DNA from: Lysobacter antibioticus
GTDB lineage: Bacteria; Pseudomonadota; Gammaproteobacteria; Xanthomonadales; Xanthomonadaceae
DNA: 64,000 nt
Direction of reading: 5' to 3'
Assembly (NCBI RefSeq): GCF_001442535.1
Contig: NZ_CP013141.1
Coordinates: 124,037 to 188,036 of the forward strand
Shown: positions 55,430 to 64,000 of the stretch, piece after piece
How the letters are laid out: each line of letters opens with the position of its first letter
Numbering within the stretch: position 1 is the first letter of the stretch
Made by a program: the position numbers and the translations under genes
Notes under the pieces: model-generated
Database searches by the model: none
What the model was told of the DNA's origin: nothing
The model's input: the letters and a program-made list of their open reading frames with translations, nothing else

Positions 55430-56965
55430 CTAGCGCTTTCCGCCGAAGATGCCGCCGAGCAGGCCGCGCAGGATCTGCCGGCCGATCTGGTTGCCGACCG
55501 TGCGCGCGGTCTGCTTGGCCATGGTCTCGACCATGCCCTGGCGGCGCTTGGTGCCGAACACCGCGTCCTTGATCGACTGGCCGATGCCGCCTTCTTCCTG
55601 GTCGTCTTGCTCGCGGGTCTTGGCGGCGGGGGCGTCGGCCTGCACGGCGGCGGTCTCGGCGCGCTTGGCCAGCATTTCCGCGGCCGATTCGCGGTCGATC
55701 GAGGTGTCGTACTTCGGCCCGATCGGGCTGCCGGCACGCAACTGCGCGCGTTCGGCCTCGGTGATCGCACCCATGCGGCAGCGCGGTGGCGCCACCAGGG
55801 TGCGTTCGACCGGCATCGGCACGCCCTTGTCCTGCAGGGTCGAGACCAGCGCCTCGCCGGTGCCGAGCTGGGAGATCACCTCGGCGACCTTGAGCGCCGG
55901 ATTGGGCACGAAGGTTTCGGCCGCGGTCTTGACCGCCTTCTGGTCGCGCGGGGTGAAGGCGCGTAGCGCGTGCTGCACGCGGTTGCCGAGCTGGCCGAGA
56001 ATGTTGTCGGGGATGTCGTCGGGAAACTGCGAGCAGAAATACACGCCGACGCCCTTGGAGCGGATGATGCGCACGACCTGTTCGACGCGTTGCTGCAGCG
56101 CCGGCGGCGCGTCGTCGAACAACAGATGGGCCTCGTCGAACACGAACACCAATTTGGGCCGGTCGAGGTCGCCGACTTCGGGCAGTTGCTCGAACAGCTC
56201 CGACAGCAGCCACAGCAGGAAGCTCGAATACAGGCGCGGCTTGAGGATCAGCGAATCGGCGGCGAGGATGTTGATGACGCCGCGGCCGTCGCTGGTGGTG
56301 CGCATCAGGTCGTTGAGTTCCAGCGCCGGCTCGCCGAAGAAATGGGCGCCGCCTTCCTGTTCCAGGCGCAACAGCGAGCGCTGGATCGCGCCGACCGACT
56401 GGGTGCTGACCAGGCCGTAGCTGGTCGAGATGTCCTTGCGCTCGTCGGCGACCAGGCCGAGCAGGGCGCGCAGGTCTTCCAGGTCGAGCAGCAGCAGGCC
56501 GCGGTCGTCGGCGAGCTTGAACACGATGTCGAGCACGCCCGACTGGGTGTCGTTGAGTTCGAGGATGCGCGCGAGCAGGGTCGGGCCCATTTCGCTGACC
56601 GTGGTGCGCACCGGATGGCCCAGCTTGCCGAACAGGTCCCAGAACACCGTCGGGTTGCCGGCGGGGGTGAAGTCGCTGATGCCGATCTCGCCGAGGCGGG
56701 CCTGCAGCTTGTCGTTGAGGGTGCCGGGCATGGCCAGGCCGGCGACGTCGCCCTTCACGTCGGCGAGGAATACCGGCACACCCTGGCGCGAAAAGCCTTC
56801 GGCCAGCGTCATCAGGGTGACGGTCTTGCCGGTACCGGTGGCGCCGGCGACCAGGCCGTGGCGGTTGCCGAGCTTGGTGTGCAGGAACACCTGGCCGCTG
56901 TCGGGGGTGGTCACGGCCTTGCCGATCAGGATGTCGTTCTGGGTTGCGCCGGGGGTCGAAGCCAT
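55430..56965 (-). CDS. HerA-like ATPase (DUF853/YjgR family)
   Basis: 511 aa. Walker A GATGTGKT (41-48), [11 protein letters not shown] after it, Walker [15 protein letters not shown] with arginine-finger-like region later ([20 protein letters not shown]). C-terminal Gly/Arg tail ([11 protein letters not shown]). Family of bacterial HerA-related DNA-translocating ATPases with unestablished role. The ATG at 56965 has a weak ribosome-binding site. Confidence 0.9.
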   Translation of the reverse strand: MASTPGATQNDILIGKAVTTPDSGQVFLHTKLGNRHGLVAGATGTGKTVTLMTLAEGFSRQGVPVFLADVKGDVAGLAMPGTLNDKLQARLGEIGISDFTPAGNPTVFWDLFGKLGHPVRTTVSEMGPTLLARILELNDTQSGVLDIVFKLADDRGLLLLDLEDLRALLGLVADERKDISTSYGLVSTQSVGAIQRSLLRLEQEGGAHFFGEPALELNDLMRTTSDGRGVINILAADSLILKPRLYSSFLLWLLSELFEQLPEVGDLDRPKLVFVFDEAHLLFDDAPPALQQRVEQVVRIIRSKGVGVYFCSQFPDDIPDNILGQLGNRVQHALRAFTPRDQKAVKTAAETFVPNPALKVAEVISQLGTGEALVSTLQDKGVPMPVERTLVAPPRCRMGAITEAERAQLRAGSPIGPKYDTSIDRESAAEMLAKRAETAAVQADAPAAKTREQDDQEEGGIGQSIKDAVFGTKRRQGMVETMAKQTARTVGNQIGRQILRGLLGGIFGGKR

Positions 56966-57206
56966 ATCCGCGTCCGTGATCCATGAAGAGAAAGCGAAGG
57001 GCCGATTCTAGCGGCAGCGTCATGAGGTTCGTGAACTGTGATCCGGCCCGGCTCATGCGCCGGCGCGACCGGGGTCGCGATTCGCCGCAGACGGCGCCGG
57101 AATGAACCCGGCAAACCCGGAAAAGCCGGCGATGTCGTGTTTTCTTGCCGCGCCCGGACCCCGCCGTTACCCTGGGCCCCCGCAACAAGGACCTGCCGCA
57201 CGCCAC

Positions 57207-58787
57207 ATGCCTGCTTCCCTCCGCATCCCTGGCGCACTCGCGCCGCTCGCCGCCGCGCTCGCGCTGTCCTGTCTTTCGCCCGATGCCGCCGCGCTGTCCA
57301 AGCGCGACCAGGCCGCCGTCGATGCCCTGACCCAGCGCATGCAGTCCGGCGAGGCCCGTTATCAGTCGGCCCTGGTCAAGATCCGCAACGCCGACCCGGC
57401 CGGGCGCCGCGAGAGCGATGCCGCGCTCGAGGACATGGAGGACGTGATCGCCGCCTGCATGAAGCAGAAGGGTTGCCAACTGACCACGATGCTCGCCGGC
57501 TATAAGCGCCTGCTCAAGGCCAATGCCGACGCCTCCACCGCCGCCGGCGACGAAGAAGTCGACGAAGGCGGCACGCTCGACAGCGAAGGGCTCGGCGCCG
57601 ATGTGCCGGAGGCCGCGCGCGCGGCCGCGCTGCTCAGCGACGACGGCCAGCGCTTCGTCAAGATGGTCCAGTACAACCCGGCGGTGCAGGCCGGCATCCG
57701 CCGCTGGCTCACCGACATGCGCGGTTCGTTGATCCAGACCCATGAGAACTACCAGTACATGCGCCAGATGATGTGGCCGCAGTTCGAGCGCGCCGGCCTG
57801 CCGGAAGCGCTGCTGTTCGGGATCATGGCCAAGGAGTCCAACGGCAAGGTCCACGTGACCTCGCGCGCCGGCGCCGCCGGCCCCTTGCAGTTCATGTTCG
57901 CCACCGGCAAGCGCTTCGGTCTCGGCGACGACGGCAGCGGTTTCGACACCCGCTACGACCCGCGCGCTTCCTCCGAGGCCGCCGCTTCTTACTTGAACGA
58001 GCGCCTGGGCCAGCTCAACAACAGCATCGAGATGTCGCTGGCGGCCTACAACGGCGGCGAAGGCCGCGCGCTGCGCATCAACAACGCCAGCGGCGGGCGC
58101 AATTTCTGGGACGAGTCGGTCTACAACCAGTTTCCGGCCGAGACCCGCGACTACGTACCGATGGTGATCGCGGCCGCCTGGCTGTACCTGCATCCGCGCG
58201 AATACGGCCTGCGCTTCCCCCGTATCGACGCCAAGCCGGCGCCGCTGCGTCTGAGCAAGGCTACCTCGATCTACGAGCTGACCATCTGCCTGGGCAACGG
58301 CGGCACCCGCGAGGGCTATATGCGCGCCCTGCGCAACCTCAACCCGCGTTACCAGCCCAGCAGCTATCTGGCGGCCGGCACCAGCCTCAACGCCACGGTC
58401 AAGATGGTCGGCCTGTACAACCGCTGGTGCACCCAGGGCAAGCGCGCGGACCTCGCCCATACCCTGGTCATGAGCGATGCCAGCAATGCCATCGTCCGCA
58501 TCGGCCCGCTGACCGTGTTGCCGTCTTCCGACGGTGCCGTCGACGGCACCCAGCCGACCACCATCGCCGCCGGCGAACTGGCCGGCCTGGCTTCGCCGCA
58601 AGCGCCGGCGAAGAAGAAGCCGGCGACGCCGCGCGACTACCGCGTGCAGCGCGGCGAAACCCTGACCGACGTCGCGCAAAAGTTCCAGTGCGACACCAAG
58701 CAGCTCGCCAAGGCCAATGGCATCAAGGCCCCGCGTTATATGGTCAAGCCGGGACAGAAGCTCAAGCTCAACGGCTGCGGGCCCTGA
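57207..58787 (+). CDS. Lytic murein transglycosylase with LysM (MltD-like)
   Basis: 526 aa. Signal peptide around LAAALALSCLSPDAAA; SLT domain with catalytic Glu210 in MAKESNG, GPLQFM and AAYNGGEGR; C-terminal LysM (DYRVQRGETLTDVAQKF...KPGQKLKLN). The start at 57207 (MPASLRIPG) sits directly before the signal; 57102 would add 35 unlikely residues. Cleaves peptidoglycan glycan strands. Confidence 0.92.
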   Translation: MPASLRIPGALAPLAAALALSCLSPDAAALSKRDQAAVDALTQRMQSGEARYQSALVKIRNADPAGRRESDAALEDMEDVIAACMKQKGCQLTTMLAGYKRLLKANADASTAAGDEEVDEGGTLDSEGLGADVPEAARAAALLSDDGQRFVKMVQYNPAVQAGIRRWLTDMRGSLIQTHENYQYMRQMMWPQFERAGLPEALLFGIMAKESNGKVHVTSRAGAAGPLQFMFATGKRFGLGDDGSGFDTRYDPRASSEAAASYLNERLGQLNNSIEMSLAAYNGGEGRALRINNASGGRNFWDESVYNQFPAETRDYVPMVIAAAWLYLHPREYGLRFPRIDAKPAPLRLSKATSIYELTICLGNGGTREGYMRALRNLNPRYQPSSYLAAGTSLNATVKMVGLYNRWCTQGKRADLAHTLVMSDASNAIVRIGPLTVLPSSDGAVDGTQPTTIAAGELAGLASPQAPAKKKPATPRDYRVQRGETLTDVAQKFQCDTKQLAKANGIKAPRYMVKPGQKLKLNGCGP

Positions 58788-58813
58788 GCCGGCGTTGAGT
58801 CCGGAGCGAACGC

Positions 58814-59242
58814 ATGGACGCGCCCGCCGACGAAAAAGGTTTACCGACCCAGGCGGCGTCCGCCGCCTGGGACTTGTCGCCACGTTGGCAGAGCTTCTTC
58901 GGCCGGCTTAACCTCCTGTTCGGCGCAGTTGCGACGTGATGGCTTTTTTCCCAAGCTTGGCGCGCGGGCAACCCCGCCGTGCTCGATGCCTTGGATGCGA
59001 AGCAGCCCGCGTTCTGGTACACGCCGCATCTGGTGCCGCGCCTGTGCGCCCTGGCAGCGGCACTGCGCGACGACGGGGAAGCGGCCCGCAAACGACTGGC
59101 TGTGTCGCGGCGATATGCTGAGGGAGCGGCCGATCCCTCGCTACGTACTGAAGAGGCACGTTTGCGGCGAGACATCGAGGCCTTGATCGACAACGGTCGC
59201 GTTTCGAAGCGCAGCGATCGGGAGACAGTAGCGTCTGTATGA
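58814..59242 (+). pseudogene. Gene split by an in-frame TGA; YhhN-operon partner
   Basis: An ATG at 58814 with GGAG 8 nt upstream opens a frame that runs to 59242 with one interruption, TGA at 58937-58939 (codon 42). Before it the frame reads SPRWQSFFGRLNLLFGAVAT, after it WLFSQAWRAGNPAVLDAL, continuous in character. The final TGA overlaps the ATG of the YhhN gene (ATGA), as in a coupled operon. A CGA-to-TGA mutation is the simplest explanation. No family recognised. Alternatively the part from GTG 58979 (87 aa) is still made. Confidence 0.6.
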
Positions 59243-59925
59243 ATACCACTGCAGCGGGATCGGCTTCGAATAGAAACCCCTGGCTAGCCGCGATCGCGCT
59301 GTCGGCCGCGCTGGCGATCGCCGGCAGTTATCTGTCGCCCTGGTTGCACTATGTATTCAAGCCGCTGACCACGCTGTTGATCGTGGCGATGCTGCTCAGG
59401 CGCGGTGGCGAAGCCGAACCCGAGGCCGACCGAGGTCCGGGCTACCGGCGCGCGATCCTGGTCGGCCTGCTGCTGTCGACCCTGGGCGACGTGTTCCTGA
59501 TGTTGCCGGGCGACTGGTTCGTGTTCGGGCTCGGCAGTTTTCTCTGCGCCCATATCGCCTACCTCGTGGGTTTGACCCGGCGCGCACCGTGGTTCGCCGC
59601 GGTCTGGCCGTTTCCGGCTTATGCCGCGCTCGCCGCGGCGGTGCTGTCGGTGCTGTGGCCGCATCTGCCGGGGGAACTGCGGGTTCCGGTGATCGTCTAC
59701 GTGGTCGTGCTCGCGGCGATGGCGGCGCAGGCCGCCGCGGTGTGGCGCTGCCGCGCTTCGCGGGCGACCGCGCTGGCGGCCTTGGGCGGGGCGTTTTTCG
59801 TCGCCTCCGACGCGACCCTGGCCATCGACCGTTTCGCCGCACCGTTCGCGGCGTCGTCGCTGGCGGTGCTGGCGACCTACTGGATCGCCCAGACCCTGAT
59901 CGCGCTGTCGGTCCGCCGCGGCTGA
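59239..59925 (+). CDS. YhhN family protein (lysoplasmalogenase-like)
   Basis: 228 aa with about eight TM helices from residue 16 onward; GLLLSTLGDVFLMLP and FLCAHIAYLVGL are the conserved YhhN segments, with acidic and His residues at the proposed active site. Family members hydrolyse lysoplasmalogens in animals and some bacteria; the bacterial substrate is uncertain. Starts inside the stop of the broken upstream frame. Confidence 0.87.
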   Translation: MNTTAAGSASNRNPWLAAIALSAALAIAGSYLSPWLHYVFKPLTTLLIVAMLLRRGGEAEPEADRGPGYRRAILVGLLLSTLGDVFLMLPGDWFVFGLGSFLCAHIAYLVGLTRRAPWFAAVWPFPAYAALAAAVLSVLWPHLPGELRVPVIVYVVVLAAMAAQAAAVWRCRASRATALAALGGAFFVASDATLAIDRFAAPFAASSLAVLATYWIAQTLIALSVRRG

Positions 59926-60032
59926 TCGCGCTTTTGTTTTATCGCCCCGTAACCGGACCCGGGTCCGGGAATCGGTTTACTAAAGCCAGGGCGCGTGCTA
60001 AATCGCTGCGCATAGTCCGTCTGGAGTCCGTC

Positions 60033-60497
60033 ATGCTTACAGGATGTAACCGCGCCGCCGCGGCGCTGCTGACCTTGCTGTTGTGTTCCTGCGCTTCGGC
60101 CGGGGTGCGTTTCGACGGCCAGTGGAGCTATCAGCAAAGCTGCGGCTGGAACCACACCGCCAACCTGGACCTGGCCGGTTCGGGCCCGTCCTACACCGGC
60201 AGTTGGGACGACGGCACCCGCGTCGGCGGCGACAGCGGCAAGCTCAAGGGCGAGCTGCGCGACGACAAGTTGTTCCTGCAGTTCTGCAGCGACACCGGCA
60301 CGCCGGCCTGTCCGAGCTACGGCGAGGCTTCGGCCTATCTCGTGCGCGATAAGGCGACGGTGGTCTGGTACCGCAAGTTCGGCAGCGACTACAAACCGTA
60401 TCTGACCTTGCACGAGGCCAAGGCTGGGCAGAAGGTGCCGAGCGACGACCAGTGCGCCGACGACGAAGCCAAAGACGACGAACCCAAAGACAACTGA
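60033..60497 (+). CDS. Secreted protein or lipoprotein; candidate immunity protein (X-Tfi) of the T4SS effector
   Basis: 154 aa. Signal with possible lipobox (LLLCSCAS), then FDGQWSYQQSCGWNHTANLDLAGSG in parts, TGSWDDGTRVGG, three further Cys, and an acidic Asp/Lys-rich tail. GGAG 8 nt before the ATG at 60033. Located 76 bp upstream of, and in line with, an XVIPCD effector. Immunity proteins of such effectors are typically periplasmic lipoproteins encoded next to them, so this is the natural candidate; not proven. Confidence 0.7.
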   Translation: MLTGCNRAAAALLTLLLCSCASAGVRFDGQWSYQQSCGWNHTANLDLAGSGPSYTGSWDDGTRVGGDSGKLKGELRDDKLFLQFCSDTGTPACPSYGEASAYLVRDKATVVWYRKFGSDYKPYLTLHEAKAGQKVPSDDQCADDEAKDDEPKDN

Positions 60498-60573
60498 GCC
60501 GCGGACCATCGAGTCCGAACAGACAGCGAAGCCGCGGGCGCTCCGGCCCGCGTCGCAGCAAGGAGGCTAGACC

Positions 60574-62352
60574 ATGAACCAACCCGCACAGAACGACGCT
60601 GCGGCGACGCCGCCCGCCGCCCCGCCGCCGCGCGTCATGACCGACGACGAACGTCGCGCCATCGCCTATTTCGCCATCGGCGTGGGCTCCGAGGGCAGCA
60701 TCGGCGGCCGCGACGTCTCCAATCACCTGTCCTTCGCCGGCAACACCGTCAATGGGGTGATGCAGCCGGTCGGCAACAGCGGCTATTCGATCGGCACCTT
60801 GCAGACCGACCTGGGCCAGCATCCGGACGTGGTGCCGTCGCTGGTCGACGCTTATCAAGGCTGGGCGCGTGCGAATCATCCCGAGCGCGTGCTCAGCGCC
60901 GCCGAACGCACCCAGACCATCGCCGACCTCGGCCGCAACGGCAACACCATCACCGCCCAGGGCGGGCGTGCGATGGACGCACGCATCGAAGGCAATCTCA
61001 ACGAGTTCCTGCGTTCCGACGCCGGCGTCACCTACATCCACAACCGCGACGTCGCCCAGGCCAACGAACTGGTCAGCGGCGTCATGGCGCAGGTCAGCCA
61101 GACCGCGCTGTATCGCAACTCCACGCCTGACGACCAGGTGCGTCTGACCACGATGGTGGCCAAGGTCGAGAACCAGAGCGGCACGCGCTGGACCCCGGCG
61201 CTGCTGCGCGACATGAACAACGGCACTCACAACAATGTTGCCGACGTCAGCGGCGCGATCGATCGTTTATTGCCGAGGACCAGCGGCGACCGCGACTACA
61301 TGGAGACCGGTCGCGACGCCGCGCTGCAGGGCGCGGAAGTGATGATCGCGCTGCGCAACGCCGACTCGCGCAGCCCGATGCACCAGACCTGGCAGGACGT
61401 GATGGCCAATCCCCTGGTGAATCCCAGCCAGACCGGTCAAGACGCCGCGCGCCCGCACCTGGCCGCCGAATACGACACCGCCAAGAACCTGTTCCTGCAG
61501 AAGGTCGAGGCCCCGGCCTTGATCCATGCGCTCGACCAGGGCGGGGCGTATGCCTATGGCCGTCCGCAACAGGAAGGCCAGGGCCGGGCGGGGCGGCCGA
61601 CCGCCGGCCTGTACGCCTCCGGCAACGACTTCGTGGTCTGGAATCGCGACGGTAGCGGCCATTCCAATATCGGCGGCGTATGGGCGGACGTGGATCGCAA
61701 CGAGTTGTCGCGGGTGCGCAATCGCGACGGCACTACCGACCTCAGTCAGACCCACAACGGCGCCACCACGCGCCTGCTGCATGTCGACCCGCATGCGCCG
61801 GTGCTACGCACCACGCCCGATCCGGCTCTGCAGCCTGCTCCGCAGCAGCCTGCTACCCAACAGCCCGGTGCGCAGACGCCGGCCACGCAGACGCCGGGCG
61901 TGCAGGTGCCGGAGGTTCAGCCGCAGGCGACCCAGCCGCATGCGAACGCGAGCGGACGTGCCGGGCCGGAAGATCCGTTGGTGCAGCAGGCGCGGGCCCA
62001 GGTCAATCAACTCGATGCCCGGCTCGGACGCACGCCGGACCAAACCAGCGAATGCATGATCTTCAGCGTCGCCTGTCTTGCCCGCCAGAACGGCTTCGAG
62101 CGCATCGACGGCGTGTTCCTGAGCCAACAGACCGAAACCCAACGGGCCGGGCAGAACGTGTTCGTGGTGCAGGGGGCGGCCAACGATCCGGCCAGCCTGC
62201 GCGCGCACATGCCGACCGCCGACGCGACCAATACGCCGGTGCAGGATTCGCAGCAGCGCCTGAGCCAGCTCGGCCCGCAGCAGGCGGCGCAACAGGAACA
62301 GCAGCAACACACGCAGCAGCAGTCGTTGCCGCCGCACGCGCGGGGCATGTAA
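60574..62352 (+). CDS. Xanthomonadales T4SS bacteria-killing effector (XVIPCD protein)
   Basis: 592 aa. No signal peptide. N-terminal toxin region (about 20-400) with GVGSEGSIGGRDVSNHL and SGYSIGTLQTDLGQ, whose Glu and GTLQ placement recalls lysozyme-like folds. A Pro/Gln/Thr-rich linker (about 410-462), then the XVIPCD secretion domain from about 465: LARQNGFERIDGVFLSQQTE, FVVQGAANDPASLRAHMPTADA, followed by a Gln-rich tail. AAGGAGG 8 nt before the ATG. Exported by the chromosomal T4SS into rival Gram-negative cells. The T4SS itself is not in this window. Confidence 0.88.
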   Translation: MNQPAQNDAAATPPAAPPPRVMTDDERRAIAYFAIGVGSEGSIGGRDVSNHLSFAGNTVNGVMQPVGNSGYSIGTLQTDLGQHPDVVPSLVDAYQGWARANHPERVLSAAERTQTIADLGRNGNTITAQGGRAMDARIEGNLNEFLRSDAGVTYIHNRDVAQANELVSGVMAQVSQTALYRNSTPDDQVRLTTMVAKVENQSGTRWTPALLRDMNNGTHNNVADVSGAIDRLLPRTSGDRDYMETGRDAALQGAEVMIALRNADSRSPMHQTWQDVMANPLVNPSQTGQDAARPHLAAEYDTAKNLFLQKVEAPALIHALDQGGAYAYGRPQQEGQGRAGRPTAGLYASGNDFVVWNRDGSGHSNIGGVWADVDRNELSRVRNRDGTTDLSQTHNGATTRLLHVDPHAPVLRTTPDPALQPAPQQPATQQPGAQTPATQTPGVQVPEVQPQATQPHANASGRAGPEDPLVQQARAQVNQLDARLGRTPDQTSECMIFSVACLARQNGFERIDGVFLSQQTETQRAGQNVFVVQGAANDPASLRAHMPTADATNTPVQDSQQRLSQLGPQQAAQQEQQQHTQQQSLPPHARGM

Positions 62353-62403
62353 GCCCCGCTGCGGGCGGTACCGCCGTCGCCTGGTGCGACGGCGCGGCGG
62401 TTA

Positions 62404-63396
62404 CTACGGTTTTGCGGCTTCCGGCGCCGCCTTCGCGTCGGACGAGACCGCGTCGCGGGCTTTGTTCCACCAGCTTCCGGCGACTTCGCGGGCCTTGCCG
62501 GCGCCGTCCTTGACCGACTCGTTCAAAGGCTTCCAGGCCTGCTCCTCGGCGAAGCGCGTGGTGGTGCGCAGCACGTCCGGCCCTTCCTGCTTGACCGCTT
62601 CCCAGGTCAGCACCGCGATCAGCCGCGGCATGAAGACGAAGGAATCGACGTCGCCGCCCTTGGCTTCGACCTTGGCGATGAAACGCGCGAGTTCCTTGCG
62701 CACCGGCTCGGGGGCGCTCGGGTCCTGGCTCATGCGCTTGAGCGTGACCAGTCCGTCGCGGGTGCGGCCTTCCTGGAATGCCAGGCCGGCGCGCGGCAGC
62801 TCGCTCATCCACGGCTGCTTCAACAACTGCCCGAGCGCATCGATATGCACTTGCGCGCGGTCCCAGCGCTTTTCGGTGACCGCCAGATAGGTCAGCGCGG
62901 CGTGCAGGGTAATCACATGCGCGACTGGCGGCTGGTCCGTGCCGGGCGTCTGCGGCGCGGACCAGACTTTGTCGCTTTCGGCCTGGGCCAGTTGCGGCCA
63001 TTCCAGACGCTGGAACACCACCGAGCGCAGCGAGTTCGCGGCGACGCGATCGAAGCTGCCGCAGTTGCGCGCCTCGACGATGTCGCTTTCGGCCAGGGCG
63101 ATCGTGCTCTTGTCGGCGACCAGCGCGCCGTAAGCGAGCAGCACGTGCATGGCGCAGTAGTCGGCTTCGTCGAATTCGACCGGCGGCGCCTTGCCACTCC
63201 ATTCCATGCCCTTGCGATAGGCGCCGATCGCGCCCGGCAAGCCGCTCTCGGACAGACGCCGATATTGGGTATAGGCCAGGCCGTCGCGCAGCTCGAGCAA
63301 CTGCTCGTTCTCGCTCTTGCTGCTGCAGGCGGCGAGGGCGGCGATCAACAACAGACACGACACCCGGCGCATGGCCGGGCGATGATGGGATGGCAT
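62404..63396 (-). CDS. Predicted lipoprotein, 330 aa
   Basis: Lipobox LAAC near residue 24, then a helical, TPR-like body (HVITLHAALTYLAVTEKRWDRAQVHIDALGQLL) and an amphipathic Lys/Ala-rich C-terminus. AAGGAGG 6 nt before the ATG at 63396 selects that start over MRRVS at 63372. No family recognised. Convergent with the effector gene; unlikely to be its immunity protein, because it is large and on the other strand. Confidence 0.78.
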   Translation of the reverse strand: MPSHHRPAMRRVSCLLLIAALAACSSKSENEQLLELRDGLAYTQYRRLSESGLPGAIGAYRKGMEWSGKAPPVEFDEADYCAMHVLLAYGALVADKSTIALAESDIVEARNCGSFDRVAANSLRSVVFQRLEWPQLAQAESDKVWSAPQTPGTDQPPVAHVITLHAALTYLAVTEKRWDRAQVHIDALGQLLKQPWMSELPRAGLAFQEGRTRDGLVTLKRMSQDPSAPEPVRKELARFIAKVEAKGGDVDSFVFMPRLIAVLTWEAVKQEGPDVLRTTTRFAEEQAWKPLNESVKDGAGKAREVAGSWWNKARDAVSSDAKAAPEAAKP

Positions 63397-63436
63397 GGTT
63401 CCCCTCCTTGGGTGAGGTCTGCGAAGTCGCAGCGAT

Positions 63437-64000
63437 TCAGTCGTTGCGTCGGGCCAGGGCTTCGCCCAGGCGCACCGCGGTTTCCGCGCCGAGGCCGTCG
63501 GCCAGGTTCGCCACGCCCGGCGGCAACAGCACGATCACGGTCGAGCCGTAATTGAAGCGGGCCATTTCGGCGAAACGTTCGAGCGCGATGCCCTTGCCGC
63601 GATAGTCCTTGTGCTGGACGCGATCGCCGTAGCGCGGGATCTCGACTCCGCTCCAGACCGTTTCCACGCCCGAGACCAACAGCGCGCCGACCATGACCAT
63701 CGCCATCGGCCCGAAGTCGGTATCGAAGTGGCAGACCAGGCGCTCGTTGCGGGCGAACAGGCGCGGCACGTTGCGCACCGCGTCCGGGCCGACGCTGAAC
63801 AAGCGGCCCGGCACGTGCACGGTTTCGCGCAGGGTGCCCGCCCAGGGCATGTGCACGCGGTGATAGTCCTTCGGCGACAGATAGACCGTGGCGAACACGC
63901 CGTCGCGGAACGGCGCGGCCGCGGCTTCGTCGCCGCCGAGCAGTTCGGTCGCGGTGAACGACTGGCCCTTGGCCTGGAAGATCTCGCCGGCGCGGATCGG
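63437..64000 (-). CDS. psd: Phosphatidylserine decarboxylase, C-terminal part (5' end outside window)
   Basis: The frame is open to the window edge; 187 codons plus stop visible. [32 protein letters not shown] and the [14 protein letters not shown] segment with the GST autocleavage site, whose Ser becomes the pyruvoyl group. Makes phosphatidylethanolamine at the inner membrane. Confidence 0.93.
   Translation of the reverse strand, partial: PIRAGEIFQAKGQSFTATELLGGDEAAAAPFRDGVFATVYLSPKDYHRVHMPWAGTLRETVHVPGRLFSVGPDAVRNVPRLFARNERLVCHFDTDFGPMAMVMVGALLVSGVETVWSGVEIPRYGDRVQHKDYRGKGIALERFAEMARFNYGSTVIVLLPPGVANLADGLGAETAVRLGEALARRND

Overview
The window is chromosomal DNA from a high-GC gammaproteobacterium, most probably a Lysobacter species (Lysobacteraceae/Xanthomonadaceae). 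The grounds are the very strong G/C bias at third codon positions, a bacteria-killing type IV secretion effector with the Xanthomonas-type C-terminal signal domain (XVIPCD), the gene families present, and intergenic DNA full of REP-like palindromes and (GGCAAC)n hexamer tracts. I saw no tRNA, rRNA, CRISPR array, insertion sequence or prophage. Species-level identity is inference.

Layout. 0-4.3 kb: a secreted PHB-depolymerase-type esterase, an unknown 228-aa protein and a membrane-anchored phospholipase D-like protein. 4.6-9.3 kb: a compact class II lanthipeptide locus made of a 61-aa Cys-rich precursor, a stem-loop terminator, a LanM synthetase and a GT4 glycosyltransferase. 9.3-10.4 kb: a gene-free block of structured repeats. 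10.4-13.4 kb: a SoxR regulon with a textbook SoxR operator; soxR diverges from an oxidoreductase-MFS efflux operon. 13.5-16.3 kb: DUF1993 protein, a small secreted Ig-like protein and a DUF6916-like protein. 16.4-25.7 kb: an acetyltransferase, three tandem tail-collar proteins and, divergently, a 2223-aa Ig-repeat autotransporter. 26-37 kb: housekeeping and accessory genes (HD hydrolase, HPF/RaiA-like protein, TrhO, several secreted proteins, HI0933-type flavoprotein, class C serine hydrolase, cold-shock/membrane/excalibur fusion, sorbosone-dehydrogenase-like lipoprotein). 37.4-45.7 kb: the bacterial alpha-2-macroglobulin/PBP1C pair, translationally coupled. 46-50.4 kb: small proteins, a luciferase-like monooxygenase, a second and larger block of structured repeats, and an FKBP lipoprotein. 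50.4-59.9 kb: ArsR-SRPBCC pair, XRE regulator with its operator, NlpE-greB-GNAT operon, HerA-like ATPase, lytic transglycosylase, and a gene broken by an in-frame stop that overlaps a YhhN gene. 60-62.4 kb: a T4SS effector with a candidate immunity lipoprotein. The window ends in a lipoprotein and the C-terminal part of phosphatidylserine decarboxylase.

Most promising for novelty are: (1) the lanthipeptide locus, with an unusual precursor, an internal terminator, an adjacent glycosyltransferase and no local LanT; (2) a roughly 250-bp intergenic element, present at least eight times in both orientations, in which several hairpins change sequence between copies but keep pairing, and which always carries a hexamer tail at the same end; (3) the tail-collar/DUF6916/acetyltransferase/giant autotransporter neighbourhood; (4) the effector-immunity pair with a possible lysozyme-like toxin domain.
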